Positions 27,459 to 38,270 are shown, counted from the stretch's first letter. The stretch is 64,000 nucleotides of DNA from Chthoniobacter flavus Ellin428 (GCF_000173075.1 NZ_ABVL01000002.1:434001-498000); one strand, 5' to 3'. The notes: generated by a model not told the origin, from the letters alone. Program-made: numbers and translations.

Positions 27459-29371
27459 ATGAAACCAGCTCCCCTCCTCTTCGCGCTTTGGCTTCTCTCA
27501 TCCACCATCGCCATCCTGCACGGGGCCCCCTTCCCCAAGGATGCTGCCGTCAGTCTGCACTTCCTGGAACACCCGGCCATCGGGGACCAGGTCGTCGGAA
27601 AATTCGTCGTCCAAAACAACGGGGTCGACTTCTCTGGAGGTCGCGTTTTGGGATGAACTAAACGTCGAGGTCAAAGATGCGGAAGGGCACTTCTTTGCCT
27701 CACGTTCCGGAAGTGGGAAAAGCGGTCAGCTTTTTTCCCGTGCCGACCGTAATCGGACCCGGAAAATCGGACTCCCGAAACGTGGTCCTCTCCGACTTTG
27801 TGGACATCCTGACGCCCGGCACCTACGTCGTCTCCGCCGGGAGCAAGCTGGGCTGGCAAAACGGCGACCCTTACCCGGTGGCCACCGCCAAAATCGACTT
27901 TCATCCGCCCACCGCGGAAGACGCCGCCGCCCGCGCTCATCAGCTCAGCGCCAAGCCGGACACTTGGGAAAAAGCTTCCCAGAACGGCCGTGTTCTCGAG
28001 CGTCTGCGAGACCCGCAATATCTCGCTCCGCTGCGCAAGGAAGTGGAAGCGGGGCATCCGGATGCTTGTTTCGGCATCGCCAGCATTCCGGGAGTCGAAG
28101 CCACCGAAATCCTGCTCCAACTGGCCGATTCTCCCGATGCTCAGACCGAGCGAGCCGCAATGGCGGCCCTTCTGCGTCGTCTGCCCGTGACGAAGGATGG
28201 TCGGTCGCTGCATCTCGCCATGCTCGCTCTCGGCCAACCGGAAATCGTGCGCCAGAGCTGGCCGGAGAAACTGGACGCGCCGCTGCTCGCCCTGGCGGAG
28301 AAGATCCTGCGCAACGCCCCGCAAGCCCACGGCTCCCTCAAAGTGCAAGATCCTCCTCCCACGGATTACTTTCATCTTTCGTTCACCAGCGCGGTCTCCG
28401 CTGCCGCCGCCATCGTCGCCAACCGCGGCGGCGTGGCCCAAATGCCCGCTCTGATGGCAGCGACAAATCGCGCCCTGGCCGCCCCCTTCGAACCACGGAC
28501 CGACGTGCATGGCCCCGTCAATAATCTGCCTGATCCATTGCCCGCGCTGCTGGATGCCATCGATGGCTTGCGCCAACGCGGCTGGATCATCAAGCCACGC
28601 GAACTCACCAGCAACCTACCGCTGGAGGGAAAAGCCGGTGCTCTCGTCTTCTTGCGTCAACTAGCCGACCCGCAAGTCCCCAAGCCGGAAGGTGAAGATT
28701 GGAAGCAGATCGTCGCCCGGTATCTTCGGGACGATTCCCCGGTGATGAAAGTGAACGCTCTGCAAGCGATTCCGCACCCATTCCCCGCCGATTGGGAGGG
28801 TTCCGTCACCGCCGCTTTGAAAGACCCTGACTTGGGCGTCGTCGTCGCCGCCTGCCAGGCGGCCGGCGCATCCGGTCACCAGAGTTTTGTTCGTTCGCTC
28901 GCCAATGTCGTGGCATCCGTTCATGAGCCCGCGATTATCCCCGGCGTGCGCGACCCGGCGACGAAAGCGGCGGTCCAACTGGGAGGTGGCACCGTGCTTT
29001 GGGAGGCTTGGGCCGACCGCCTCGCCGACGAAGACAGCCTGTTCGACGCGCTCTACCAGCTTTGCCAGGGGACCATCGATCTTCCTCCCGAAACCAGTGG
29101 CGGCACGGGCAACGGCAGCGCCGATCGCGCACAACGGTTTCAAATGCGCGATGCCTGGCGTGAGTTCATCCAGAAACACCGCGATCTGCTCGATCACGGC
29201 CAGCGTGTCCCGCGCAACGATTCTTCCATCACGCCCATTCTGACCGGCCTGAGCTTTGGCGATTCGCCGATCATTACCATGCACCTCCATGACGGCACCG
29301 ACTGGCCCAAGCCGGATATCTCGAAAACGGCGCCAGGCGTTCCTGGCTTGCCCAATGCGCCAAGCCGCTGA
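27459..29371 (+). pseudogene. Secreted HEAT-like repeat protein, two frameshifts
   Basis: The signal peptide and first domain (MKPAPLLFALWLLSSTIA, HFLEHPAIGDQVVGKFVV) run out of frame at 27621-27624 (GGGG) and again near 27705. Dropping one base at each site gives a protein of about 637 residues. The larger part (from PEVGKAVSFFPVPTV) is helical with HEAT/PBS-like elements (LRKEVEAGHPDACFGIASIP, VMKVNALQAIPHPF). No enzyme motif recognised. The gene is probably functional and the breaks sequencing errors. Upstream spacing to recQ is 156 bases. Confidence 0.7.
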
Positions 29372-29383
29372 GATTCTCGGGTG

Positions 29384-29890
29384 ATGCCATCCCACCAGCC
29401 TGCGATCGTCCGCCGGGCGGAAATCAATGATGCGGCCGCGATCGCCGGGATTTACAACGAAGCGATTCTCACCACGACCGCGACCTTTGATACGGAGACC
29501 AAGAGCGTCGAAGACCGTGCGCAGTGGTTGCAGGCGCATGATGAGCGGCATCCCGTTCTGGTCGCCGTGGTCGATGGCCATGTCGTGGGCTGGGCATCAC
29601 TGACCAGTTGGTCCGAGCGCCGGGCTTACGATGCGACCGCCGAGACTTCGTTTTATGTGCATTCCACTCATCGCGGGCGCGGGATCGGCCGCCGGCTCAA
29701 AGAAGCGATCATCGCCGAGGCGCGCCAACTCGGATATCATACGCTGATCGCCCGCATCGCCGAAGGCAGCCACGAAAGCGTTCACCTCAACGAGAGCGCG
29801 GGCTTCGTACACGTGGGCACGCTCAAGGAAGTGGGCCTCAAGTTCGGCCGCCGACTGGACGTGCATATCATGCAGTTGATGCTGCAATAG
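29384..29890 (+). CDS. GNAT acetyltransferase, phosphinothricin/Met-sulfoximine type
   Basis: 168 residues. Matches the PAT/MddA subfamily: AIAGIYNEAILTTTATFDTE near the N-terminus, the acetyl-CoA binding loop RGRGIGRRL, and LKEVGLKFGRRLD at the end. Such enzymes N-acetylate methionine sulfoximine, methionine sulfone or phosphinothricin and are ordinary chromosomal genes. An in-frame GTG (29381) directly precedes the ATG. It stands alone. Confidence 0.9.
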   Translation: MPSHQPAIVRRAEINDAAAIAGIYNEAILTTTATFDTETKSVEDRAQWLQAHDERHPVLVAVVDGHVVGWASLTSWSERRAYDATAETSFYVHSTHRGRGIGRRLKEAIIAEARQLGYHTLIARIAEGSHESVHLNESAGFVHVGTLKEVGLKFGRRLDVHIMQLMLQ

Positions 29891-29942
29891 ACCCTTCATC
29901 CCGCCCGAAAACTGCTTCGTAAGAAAGTCACTCCGTCCCCAG

Positions 29943-30254
29943 GTGAAAATTTCTTCACGACTCATCGCTATCGTCGTCTCCGCAATTGTCATCGTGGCTT
30001 CGCTGACCTTGATCACCTCCGCCGTGATCGATTCGAAAAGGCAGGGCTGGAACATGGACAAAGCCGAGCGGCATATCGCGCTGATTGAGCCCGCGATTCG
30101 CGCCGATGCGCGATTCGAGCAGGTGCGATTGATGCCCTATACTCGCTTCAATGGATGCCTGCGCATCGAGGGCCACGTCAGTTCGGAGCAAGTCAATGCC
30201 GATCTGCTAAAAATCATCAAGGAAAGTCATCCCCCTGTCCCCCTGGACTTATGA
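29943..30254 (+). CDS. Small single-pass membrane hypothetical protein
   Basis: 103 residues from a GTG start with one N-terminal transmembrane segment (LIAIVVSAIVIVASLTLITSA). The C-terminal 80 residues look soluble and outside the membrane, with one Cys (NGCLRIEGHV) and SSEQVNADLLKIIKESH, a shape that recalls BON or small exported domains. No family recognised. Confidence 0.55.
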   Translation: MKISSRLIAIVVSAIVIVASLTLITSAVIDSKRQGWNMDKAERHIALIEPAIRADARFEQVRLMPYTRFNGCLRIEGHVSSEQVNADLLKIIKESHPPVPLDL

Positions 30255-30392
30255 AGTCTTCGCCATTCCGGAATTTCCGCAATGAATCATCCGGATCATT
30301 CTCGCGATCGTGACTTACGCCTTTTTAACTAATTAACACGACGTAATTACACGGGAATATCCGCTGACTTATTTAATTAAGTTAGCTGAACA

Positions 30393-30423
30393 TTGACGGC
30401 GCGCAGGCGGGGCTGAGCATACT
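30393..30423 (+). promoter_or_regulatory. Possible promoter of the beta-helix gene
   Basis: TTGACG (30393-30398) and CATACT (30418-30423), 19 bases apart, downstream of a conspicuously AT-rich stretch (30325-30385) that could act as an UP-like element. The spacing is longer than ideal. ATG follows 32 bases later. Confidence 0.3.
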
Positions 30424-30454
30424 CGGCGGCTCATCCCCCAAGCCCCCTCCAGCC

Positions 30455-33400
30455 ATGAGAACTCTTGTCCGTGCTCTTGTCTCGTCGCGCATTGACGCAA
30501 TCACTGCCCTCGCCTTCGCCGCGTTGCTTGCCAGCACCGCCCCCAGCCCGGGTCAGCAACTGACCGCCGCCGATCTTCCCGGCCCGGACGGCATTATTTA
30601 TCCCGATTGGCGTTATGCCGGCATTCCCGGTGGGATCCCGACGAATCTCGTCGTCCGCGCCACGATTACCAATGCGCCCAACACGGACATCGCCGCCGCG
30701 CTCGAGTCGGCGGCAGCGACCGCCTCGGCTGCCGGTGGCGGCGTGGTGAGCATCCCCGCGGGTACTTACTATCTCTCGCGCCCGATCTGCATCCGGCAAA
30801 GCAACGTCGTCATCCGTGGGGCCGGTCAGACCAGCACCACGCTGCTCTTCCAATTCCAGGCGCCGGTCAACAACGTCGTCTTTTATCAAAACCCGGCGGG
30901 AGTTACGACGCTCTATAATAACACTTTCATCCAGGCGCAGGCGGATCCCAACGGGCTCAACCGCATCGCCATCTCGGCCAGGGATTCGAGCGGCACGCTC
31001 CATCTCGTCACCCAATTGGCGAAGGCCACAGGGACCTGGGGTGACGCCTTTTCCATCGGCACGACCGGCTCGGCCATCCGTGCTCTCGTCGGCACGGGCG
31101 CCCATGATGTGGTGGCCGAAGCCGATTACGACAGTGGCGCGACGCTGACGAAAACCGCGACCTACACGCTCAACAACAGCACCGACCCCAACGCCATCCC
31201 GCAGCCCAGCCTCCTCGGCGCGATCAATTTCTGCGGCTCCGGATTCAACACCTCGAACATCCTGCTCACCGCCAGCGCCACCCGCGGGCAAACGACCGTG
31301 CAGGTGCCCTCGGGACATGGCATCAATCCCGGTGATCTTGTGCAGATCCAGGCGCCGAGCACGCCGACGTGGAATGCCGAAACGGGAAATGCCTGCGTGA
31401 CCGCCGATCTTTTCCGGGTATGCCAGTACATCGTGGCATCGGTCACCGCGACCTCGGTCACTTTCACGCAGCCTTTGCGCATCGACTATCCGATCGCCGA
31501 TGGCTCGGACGTTACGAACGCCTACATCAAGCGCATCCTGCCGATCTCGGGTTGCGGCGTCGAAAGCCTCACCCTGCAGCAACCCTACAACGTGTGGACG
31601 AGCGGACTGGTCTTTTCGTGGGCCTATCAATGCTGGGCGAAGAACGTCCAGATCAAGAAACCGGGCCGCATGCCGATCTATTTCTCACCGGCGAAAAACT
31701 GTGAGATGCGCGACTCGATTTGCAACGACGCCTGGTACAAAGGCGAAGCCGGCACCGCCTATTGCAGTTGGGACCGGGCCTACGATTCCCTGGCGGATAA
31801 CATGACGACTTATGAGCTGCGGCACGCCCCGCTCGTGCAGTGGTCCGCATCGGGAAATGTGTTTCGCAACAGCACCTTCAGCGATAGCGATGCTCAATGG
31901 CACGCCGGCTGGGCGAATGAAAACCTCTTCGAAAATTGCACGATCCTCTCCGACCGGGGCAATGGCGGCTACGGCTACGGCATGTATTCCTCCGCGCCCG
32001 GCGATACGTTGCACGGGCCAAATGGACCGCGCGACGTCGTTTACAACTGCGACGGTGACGAGCCCGCTGGATGGCGCGTGGCTCGGTGGTTCGAACCAGC
32101 AATGGCTCTTCCTTCACAATCGCATCGTTTCCGATACCGGCGCCGGCGTGCTGGCGATGACAAATAGCAGCGACCACATCATCGAGGATAATGCGTTCCT
32201 CCTGCGTAATCCCACCGGCGGCATCAATCTCAGCACGGCGGATATCACGGGCACGGAAATCGTGAACAATCACTTCAGCGGATCGTTGCCCCTCGCGGCG
32301 CTGGCCGTGGGCAGTTCGGCGCCCTCGGTGACCAGCGGTAACACCGTGACCGACACACTTGCCGCTTCGTCGTTCAGCAATCCCGGCTTCGAATCCGGCC
32401 TCACGGGCTGGAGCACGGCCAATGACAACGGGATGACGGTCGTGACCACCGCCGCGGCACACAGCGGGACGAATGGAGTCCGCGTGACCGACGCCAGCAC
32501 TTCGCTCGGCTCGAATCTGTTGTCGCCGTCGTTTAGCGTCGTGGCCGATCATGTGTATGCCGCGCGCGCTTTCTGCCGTGTCATCTCCGGCGGCAACGGC
32601 ACCGGCCTCTACATCAATTTCTACGATAGCACCGGGCATCTCATTCGCAGCAGCGCGCCGACGACCATCGGGACCAACGCCGGCTGGCAGCTCGTGCAAA
32701 ACATCGACATGGCCCCGACGGGTGCGGTGACGGCACAGATCCTCGTCCACACCTACAGCACGGCGGTCCAAACGGTGGATTTCGATGACTTTTCCTTCGG
32801 CGAAATGACCAGGGAAATTCCCAACGCAGGTTTTGAATACGGACTCGAAGCCTGGGACCTCACCGGCGATAACGGGATGAGCGCGGTCACGACCGCGGCC
32901 GCGGAATCCGGGACCTATGGCGCGCGCATCACCGACACCAGCACCAGCGCCGGTTCCGCGTGCAGCACCAAGAAATTTCCCGCTACGCCGGGCACCACCT
33001 ACCAGGCGCGTTTCTGGTCGCGCATCGTCTCCGGTAGCGGCGTTGGCGTGTATCTCCAGTTCTTCGATTCGACCGGCGCGATCATTCAACCGCCGACCCT
33101 GGTCGACCTTGCGGCCAACAGTGCCTGGACGGAAAATCTCGTGCGGGCCACCGCGCCGAGCAACGCCGTGACGGTCCGCGTGCAGATCCATTCGTATAGC
33201 GCGGCGGTCGTCACCGCCGATTTCGATAACTTCACCTTCCTGGAGCTACCGTCGCGTCCGGCGCCGGTGACGCCCTCCATCTTCGACTGGCAGCGCAATC
33301 CGGTTTACCCGTTTGCGTCCAGCGGTTTTGAGTCCGGTTTGAGCGGCTGGGATAGCACGGGCGACGGCGCCATGACCGTGGCCACCAGTCTCGCCGCCCA

Positions 33401-33755
33401 TTCGGGATCGCTGGGCATTCGCGTGACCGACACCACGACCACTGCGGGCTCGAGTTTGAAATCGCCCCTTTTCCCTGTCGCGGAAGGCTATAACTACGAG
33501 GTCGATTTCTTCTCCCGGATCATCTCCGGCAGCAGCGGCGCGGGGGTCTATCTCGTTTTCAAGGACGCCAATGGCAACGACCTCTCCGACCGTTACGTCA
33601 TCACCATCCCCAACTCCGCCACTTCATGGACGCCTTTCAGCTTTCAGAAGGTCGCGCCGGCGGGAGCGGTTTCCGCTTATATTTGGATCCACAGTTACAG
33701 CGCCTCCGTCGTCACCGCGGACTTCGACGACTTTTCCTTCAAGGCCGTGTGGTGA
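30455..33755 (+). pseudogene. Secreted right-handed beta-helix (pectate-lyase-like) protein with three repeat modules, one frameshift
   Basis: Two frames join once one G is removed at about 32051 (GACGGTGACG), giving about 1100 residues. Residues 1-35 are a signal peptide. The beta-helix part begins with the pectate-lyase-like opening AGGGVVSIPAGTYYLSRPI and continues with short Asn/Ile ladders (FRNSTFSDSDAQWHAG, DHIIEDNAFLL). Three jelly-roll-like modules of about 145 residues follow (from 32379, 32811 and 33310), each starting NPGFESGLTGW-like and ending VDFDDFSFGE-like. Probably a secreted polysaccharide-degrading or binding protein; no catalytic residues were identified. Confidence 0.8.
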
Positions 33756-34039
33756 GGGCGGATAAGTTGAGAGTTGAGAGGAAATGCGAATCAGAACAGA
33801 GGTGGCAGCGGCACCCACTGGGAGGGGCGACTTTCTAGAAAAGACCCTGCGTCGCGGAGCGACGCCCCAAAAAGTGGCGCTCCGCGCGTTGGTTTCGGTC
33901 AGCGACTGGGAAGTCGCCGCTCCCAGGTCTCTCCTTCGTCGCGGCCAACCGATTTGTGGGTAGACAGCAGCGCCGCACTCCAAAACGCTGCCGCGGAAGC
34001 GTCGTCCTGCGCGATTTGTAACTTTCCCCTCAGCCAACC
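33756..34039. other. Repeat-bearing spacer
   Basis: Two TTGAGAG heptamers (about 33769-33782) precede the second copy of the 110-base element. No gene. It lies between convergent genes and may help terminate both. Confidence 0.5.
33818..33926. repeat. Dispersed palindromic element, copy 2
   Basis: 109 bases from CTGGGAGGGGCGACTT to AAGTCGCCGCTCCCAG, with CTAGAAAA, ACCCTGC, CGCGGAGCG and GTTTCGGTCAGCG in the same order as the copy at 9086-9197. The central part differs (GACGCCCCAAAAAGTGGCG), suggesting divergence of the loop while the ends are kept. Confidence 0.8.
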
Positions 34040-36217
34040 TCACTCCCCGCCGAAAAACTTTCGAAACGAGCGGAAGATGCTTTGCGGGACGGAACGCTTT
34101 TGATTGGTCTCCTCGCCGGGGTTGGCCCCTTGGGCGAGGATGCTGCCGCGATGGACGGTGCAACCGTCGCGCGGGATGCGCGTTTCTGGGAGATCGATGG
34201 CATAGGCCGTACCGGCGTGCTCGCAGCCGCTGGTGGCCAGCTCATTCGAGACCGAGCAAACGGTGACGCGACGCAATGGGACGGGTGGCAGGAAGTTAGT
34301 CGCCGGGTAGCGCTGCGACGAAGCGGCTTTCATGACATCCACCCAAATGGGCAGCGCCAGCGCGGAGCCGTAACCTTTCTGGATAATGGTCTCGGGCTTA
34401 TCGAGACCAACCCACACACCGCAGGTCAGCGAAGTGGTATAGCCGACAAACCATGCGTCCTTGAAATCATTGGTCGTGCCGGTCTTGCCCGCCGCGGGCT
34501 TGGTGAAGCCGAGCGATTTGGTTGCAGAAGCGGTGCCACGTTCGACCACCTTGCCCAGCGTGCTGGTGATCATCCAACTCACGCCCGGGTCGAGCGCGCG
34601 GCTCTGGATGTGCGCGGCGCGATAGATCGGTTCCCCTGCGGCGTCGTCGATCCGCTCGATGAGATAACTCTGCCGGCGCACTCCGTTGTTCGGAAAGACA
34701 GTGTAGGCCGCGGTGAGATCGGCGACGGTGGCTTCGAAGGCGCCGAGATAAACGGAAGGCAGATGCGGCATGTTTTCGATGCCGACCGCCGCAGCCACTT
34801 TCGCAATCTCGTTCATCCCCGCGCGCTCCCCCACCCGCACGCTCATCGTATTGCGCGACTGGATGAGCCCTTCCTCGGCATGCATGATACCCTTGTAAGT
34901 GCCGTCGGAATTTTCCGGCGCCCAATTCGCCGCCTGCCGCACTTCGCCGTGGGCGATCGGGCCATCATCGATCGCGCTGCCAGGCAGCATTCCTTTGTCG
35001 AAGGCCGCGGCGTAGACGAAGGGCTTGAACGTCGAACCAATCTGCCGCGTGGCCTTGTCGCCGATGGCGCGATTGAACTCGCTCTCCGAATAGTCACGCC
35101 CGCCGACGATCGCGCGGATACCGCCGGTGCGGTTGTCGATAACCACCAGTGCGCCTTGCAAATACGGCGTCTTCTGTTTCTCGGCCTTGGCCTCGGCGGG
35201 GAATTCCGACTTCTTCGGATGTTTGTAAGTCGAGCGCGCTTCGACCTTGGTCAGTTCGACATCCACCGCCGACGCGGCGGTCTTTTGCAACGCGGGATCG
35301 ATCGTGGTGTAAATCTTCAGCCCCCCATCCTGCCGCTGTTCGTCGGAGAGCAAATCGTCGAGTTCCCGCCGAACCATGTCCATGGCATAGTTATCCGTCG
35401 CCGAGGTCGGGCGCTTTTTCGCCAGCATCACGGGGGCCGCTTTCGCTTTGTCCGCCTCCGCTTCGTCGATCTTGCCAAGTTTCACCATCCGATCGAGCAC
35501 GGTATTCCGTTCGCGGATGGCGCCCTTCAGATTTTTCAATGGCGAGAAATACGACGGCGCGCGGATCAGGCCGGCAATCATGGCCGCCTCGCTGAGGGTC
35601 AGGTCGGAAGCGTGTTTGCCGAAATACGTCTGGCTCGCCGTCTCGATGCCGTAAACGGTCGAGCCGAAGTAGATGCGGTTGACGTAAAATTCGAGAATCT
35701 GCTCCTTCGAATAGTTTTGCTCGATGCGCGCCGCGACGAAGGCTTCGAGCAGCTTGCGGTGAATGCTTTTGCGAGAGCCCAAACCCTCGGGATAGCTGTT
35801 GCGGGCGAGTTGTTGCGTAAGCGTGCTCGCGCCTTCCTTCGCGGAGCCGTGGGTGAGATTGCGAAAGATGGCGCGCGCGATGCCGAAAGGATCGACGCCA
35901 TGGTGATCGTAAAAGCGCGAGTCCTCGCGGGCGATCAGCGCCTTGATGAACCACGGCGAGACCTGCGAGAGCTTCACCGTCACCCGGTTTTCGCCCTGCA
36001 GGCGGGAATACATCCGCCCATCCATGTCGTAAACCGTCGAGCGCTCGGCCATCTCCTGCACCTGCTTCAAATCGAACGACGACGCCCAAAAGCCATAGAC
36101 CAGGCACACCAACAGGACCGCCACCAACGCACTCAACGCCAGCCACACTTTCCAGCGCGAGCGCGTCCGCACGGTCTTCGCGCCGAGCTTTTTCTTTTTC
36201 TTTGGGGTCTTCGCCAC
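34040..36217 (-). CDS. Class A penicillin-binding protein (PBP1A-type)
   Basis: About 725 residues from a GTG start at 36217 (MAKTPKKKKKLG); upstream in-frame starts to 36283 are less likely. A Lys-rich cytoplasmic tail, one membrane helix (about 25-44), the GT51 glycosyltransferase domain with its catalytic Glu in AREDSRFYDHHGVD and TLTQQLARN, then the transpeptidase with STFK (SxxK), SRN and KTGTTNDFKDAWFVG. It polymerises lipid II and cross-links the wall. The short C-terminal tail is Lys/Gln-rich and lacks an OB-fold. Together with the flanking genes there is no division operon. Confidence 0.94.
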   Translation of the reverse strand: MAKTPKKKKKLGAKTVRTRSRWKVWLALSALVAVLLVCLVYGFWASSFDLKQVQEMAERSTVYDMDGRMYSRLQGENRVTVKLSQVSPWFIKALIAREDSRFYDHHGVDPFGIARAIFRNLTHGSAKEGASTLTQQLARNSYPEGLGSRKSIHRKLLEAFVAARIEQNYSKEQILEFYVNRIYFGSTVYGIETASQTYFGKHASDLTLSEAAMIAGLIRAPSYFSPLKNLKGAIRERNTVLDRMVKLGKIDEAEADKAKAAPVMLAKKRPTSATDNYAMDMVRRELDDLLSDEQRQDGGLKIYTTIDPALQKTAASAVDVELTKVEARSTYKHPKKSEFPAEAKAEKQKTPYLQGALVVIDNRTGGIRAIVGGRDYSESEFNRAIGDKATRQIGSTFKPFVYAAAFDKGMLPGSAIDDGPIAHGEVRQAANWAPENSDGTYKGIMHAEEGLIQSRNTMSVRVGERAGMNEIAKVAAAVGIENMPHLPSVYLGAFEATVADLTAAYTVFPNNGVRRQSYLIERIDDAAGEPIYRAAHIQSRALDPGVSWMITSTLGKVVERGTASATKSLGFTKPAAGKTGTTNDFKDAWFVGYTTSLTCGVWVGLDKPETIIQKGYGSALALPIWVDVMKAASSQRYPATNFLPPVPLRRVTVCSVSNELATSGCEHAGTAYAIDLPETRIPRDGCTVHRGSILAQGANPGEETNQKRSVPQSIFRSFRKFFGGE

Positions 36218-36300
36218 GCGCGAACTTTTCAGCTTTGCCGCGTGACGACAAGTCCGCGGTCCGCCCCGCGATGAAGACAGCAAGGGTCCCGCCGAGACGA

Positions 36301-36879
36301 TCAGTCGGCGTCGCGAGATGATTTCTTGCGGCGCGCGGGAGACATCCGCGAGGCTTTTGCTGGCGCGAAGCGAGTCAACACGCGCTCAAAATCGCGCACA
36401 TACATGCGCTTCCCTTTTTGGAAAATCACATGCCCCTCGGCTTCGAGCCTGGCCGTCAGCGCGGGCAATCCACCCGGATATTTTGGATTGATCTCGCCCT
36501 TGGTCTTGAGGGTCCGCCAATAGGGCGTGATTTCCGTCTCACCGGCCGCGGACGCTTCATCGGCAGCATGCGCGGCGATCCAGGCGAAAATGCCCGTCGT
36601 GATCGGACACGCCACACTCGCCCGGTGCTTCGTCGCCAGGGACGTGCGCAGTGCGTCAATGGTCGTGAGCTTGCCTCGGGGCACTCGACGCATCAGCGCG
36701 TCCACCTCGATCCGCGCTGGGATGACCATCGTTTCCCCGATCTTCACGCCCGCCATGTTCCGGCACACCGGCCCCACCTTGGGCAGACCCTTGGCATCAT
36801 GCAGTTTTTCCCGCCACGTCTTTTTTCCGCGGAGCGGTTTGGCGGGCGACGGAGAATCGGTCCTCATCTTTGCTTTCAT
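36301..36879 (-). CDS. MGMT/Atl1-like DNA-binding domain protein
   Basis: 192 residues. The middle (VPRGKLTTIDALRTSLATKH to PYWRTLKTKGEINPKYPGG) resembles the winged-helix domain of O6-alkylguanine methyltransferase relatives, with GKxTT opening and a WRTLKTKGEI that parallels WHRVIxxxGxI. The alkyl-acceptor Cys motif PCHR is absent (ACPITTG at the matching place), as in Atl1-type proteins that bind without repairing. The terminal tail is basic (SPARRKKSSRD). The assignment is by motif only. Confidence 0.5.
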   Translation of the reverse strand: MKAKMRTDSPSPAKPLRGKKTWREKLHDAKGLPKVGPVCRNMAGVKIGETMVIPARIEVDALMRRVPRGKLTTIDALRTSLATKHRASVACPITTGIFAWIAAHAADEASAAGETEITPYWRTLKTKGEINPKYPGGLPALTARLEAEGHVIFQKGKRMYVRDFERVLTRFAPAKASRMSPARRKKSSRDAD

Positions 36880-36972
36880 GGTGCTTTGATGGGCGGTTGA
36901 ATTTCACTGACATAACATATCCGTTTGCCTTTGGAGATGACAAAAAATCGCCAACCGGCCTGAGGGGAATAA

Positions 36973-37036
36973 CGAATGCCGAACCAGTCGCAGAGCGACC
37001 GAGGAATCCTTCGGCATTCGACATTCGTCATTTACT
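36973..37036. repeat. CGAATGCCGAA inverted repeat upstream of trmD
   Basis: CGAATGCCGAA (36973-36983) and TTCGGCATTCG (37010-37020) are perfect 11-bp complements, followed by ACATTCGTCATTTAC. The same right-hand string occurs inside the trmD reading frame at about 37400-37430 (see the trmD entry). This is the trmD leader. Confidence 0.7.
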
Positions 37037-37098
37037 TTTCAGCACGACAAGGTCGCCAGTCCTCCCAAACTGCATTAATAGCTTTCCTCACTCCGTTC

Positions 37099-37887
37099 AT
37101 GCGCATCGACATTCTGACTCTCTTTCCCACCATCGCCGGCATTCCCTTGGGCGAAAGCATGATCGGCAAGGCACAGCAGCGCGGTCTGGTGACGATCCAG
37201 GTGCACAACATCCGCGAGTGGGCGCGCGACAAACATCGCACCACCGACGACGCGCCCTACGGCGGCAGCCAGGGCATGGTGATGAAGTGCGAGCCGATCT
37301 TTGCCGCGGTGGAAGAGCTGAAACAGAAATGGAATGGCGAATGGTCCCGCAAAGCGGGAACGAACGACGAACCCGCCGCCGATGCCGCAGCAGAATCCTT
37401 CGACGTTCGTCATCCGTCATTCGTCATTTACCTCACCCCGGGAGGAAAACCCTTCGACCAAAAAGCAGCCACCCGCCTCGCCCAACCCGGCTCGCATCTC
37501 ATCCTGCTCTGCGGACATTACGAGGGGATCGACCAACGCGTGATCGACCATCTCGTGGATGAGGAGATTTCCATCGGCGACTATGTGCTGACGAATGGCG
37601 CCATCGCCGCCGCCGTCATCACCGATGCCGTGGTGCGCTTGCTCCCCGGCGTGCTCGGCGATGAAAACAGCGCGCCGGATGATAGCTTCGCCAGCGGGCT
37701 CATCGAGGGCCCGCAATACACGCGCCCGGTAGAGTTTCGCGGCTGGCGCGTGCCGGACATTTTGCTGAGCGGCAATCACGGCGCCATCGCCAAATGGCGC
37801 CGCGAACAAGCACTCGATAAAACGCGACGCGTCCGGCCGGATTTGTTGGAGGAAAAATCAGAGCCCTCCTCTTCTCGACCTGTGTAA
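37099..37887 (+). CDS. trmD: tRNA (guanine-N1)-methyltransferase with repeat-derived insertion
   Basis: Methylates G37 of tRNA; 262 residues, long for the family. SPOUT-fold hallmarks: [10 protein letters not shown] at the N-terminus, [14 protein letters not shown] (usual GGGPGM replaced by GGSQGM), [12 protein letters not shown] and [15 protein letters not shown] at the knot. Residues about 77-108 are an extra stretch ([11 protein letters not shown] to RHPSFVI) absent from ordinary TrmD. Its DNA carries the same palindromic spacer repeat (TTCGTCATTTAC) seen just upstream of the gene. The insertion keeps frame, and the flanking conserved strands are intact. Start at 37099 fits the family; rpsP and rplS, its usual neighbours, are absent. 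Confidence 0.92.
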   Translation: MRIDILTLFPTIAGIPLGESMIGKAQQRGLVTIQVHNIREWARDKHRTTDDAPYGGSQGMVMKCEPIFAAVEELKQKWNGEWSRKAGTNDEPAADAAAESFDVRHPSFVIYLTPGGKPFDQKAATRLAQPGSHLILLCGHYEGIDQRVIDHLVDEEISIGDYVLTNGAIAAAVITDAVVRLLPGVLGDENSAPDDSFASGLIEGPQYTRPVEFRGWRVPDILLSGNHGAIAKWRREQALDKTRRVRPDLLEEKSEPSSSRPV

Positions 37888-37904
37888 GCGGCGAGCCAAC
37901 CCCG

Positions 37905-38270
37905 ATGCAATCTGGAGCTTGCACACCTATTGAAGTTTCGTCCGTTGTCACCCTACATCCCGACTACGATTTGGCGGTGCGGTGCTTGGAATATATCCGC
38001 CTCAATTTCGACTTTATCATTCCAGAGTACGCTGGGCTGCCGGTCCAACTCCTTGCGCTCTGCCATCACCATCCAAACAACCTTTACCCGACTCTCGCCA
38101 CCACCGCCACGGTGGCAGAGTATCCCGACCTCACAGTCGAGGAAATCGAAAACTTCACGCAAAGGATCGATGCTTGGGTGAAAGCGCAAACCCTGTCCTC
38201 CATCGTTTCTCAAGCCCAACAGATTGCCGCGCCATCTTGGTCGCAGCTTCGGGACACCTCTTCTCCGTAG
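37905..38270 (+). CDS. Hypothetical protein after trmD
   Basis: 121 residues, 17 bases behind the trmD stop. No family recognised. It is rich in aliphatic and aromatic residues (YDLAVRCLEYIRLNFDFIIPEY) with a His cluster (ALCHHHPNNLY). Composition is plausible for a real protein, but no homology can be shown here. Confidence 0.45.
   Translation: MQSGACTPIEVSSVVTLHPDYDLAVRCLEYIRLNFDFIIPEYAGLPVQLLALCHHHPNNLYPTLATTATVAEYPDLTVEEIENFTQRIDAWVKAQTLSSIVSQAQQIAAPSWSQLRDTSSP

Noticed and set aside
36976..37098. Upstream in-frame start for trmD
   Set aside because: The added residues translate the spacer palindrome; TrmD proteins begin with [10 protein letters not shown].
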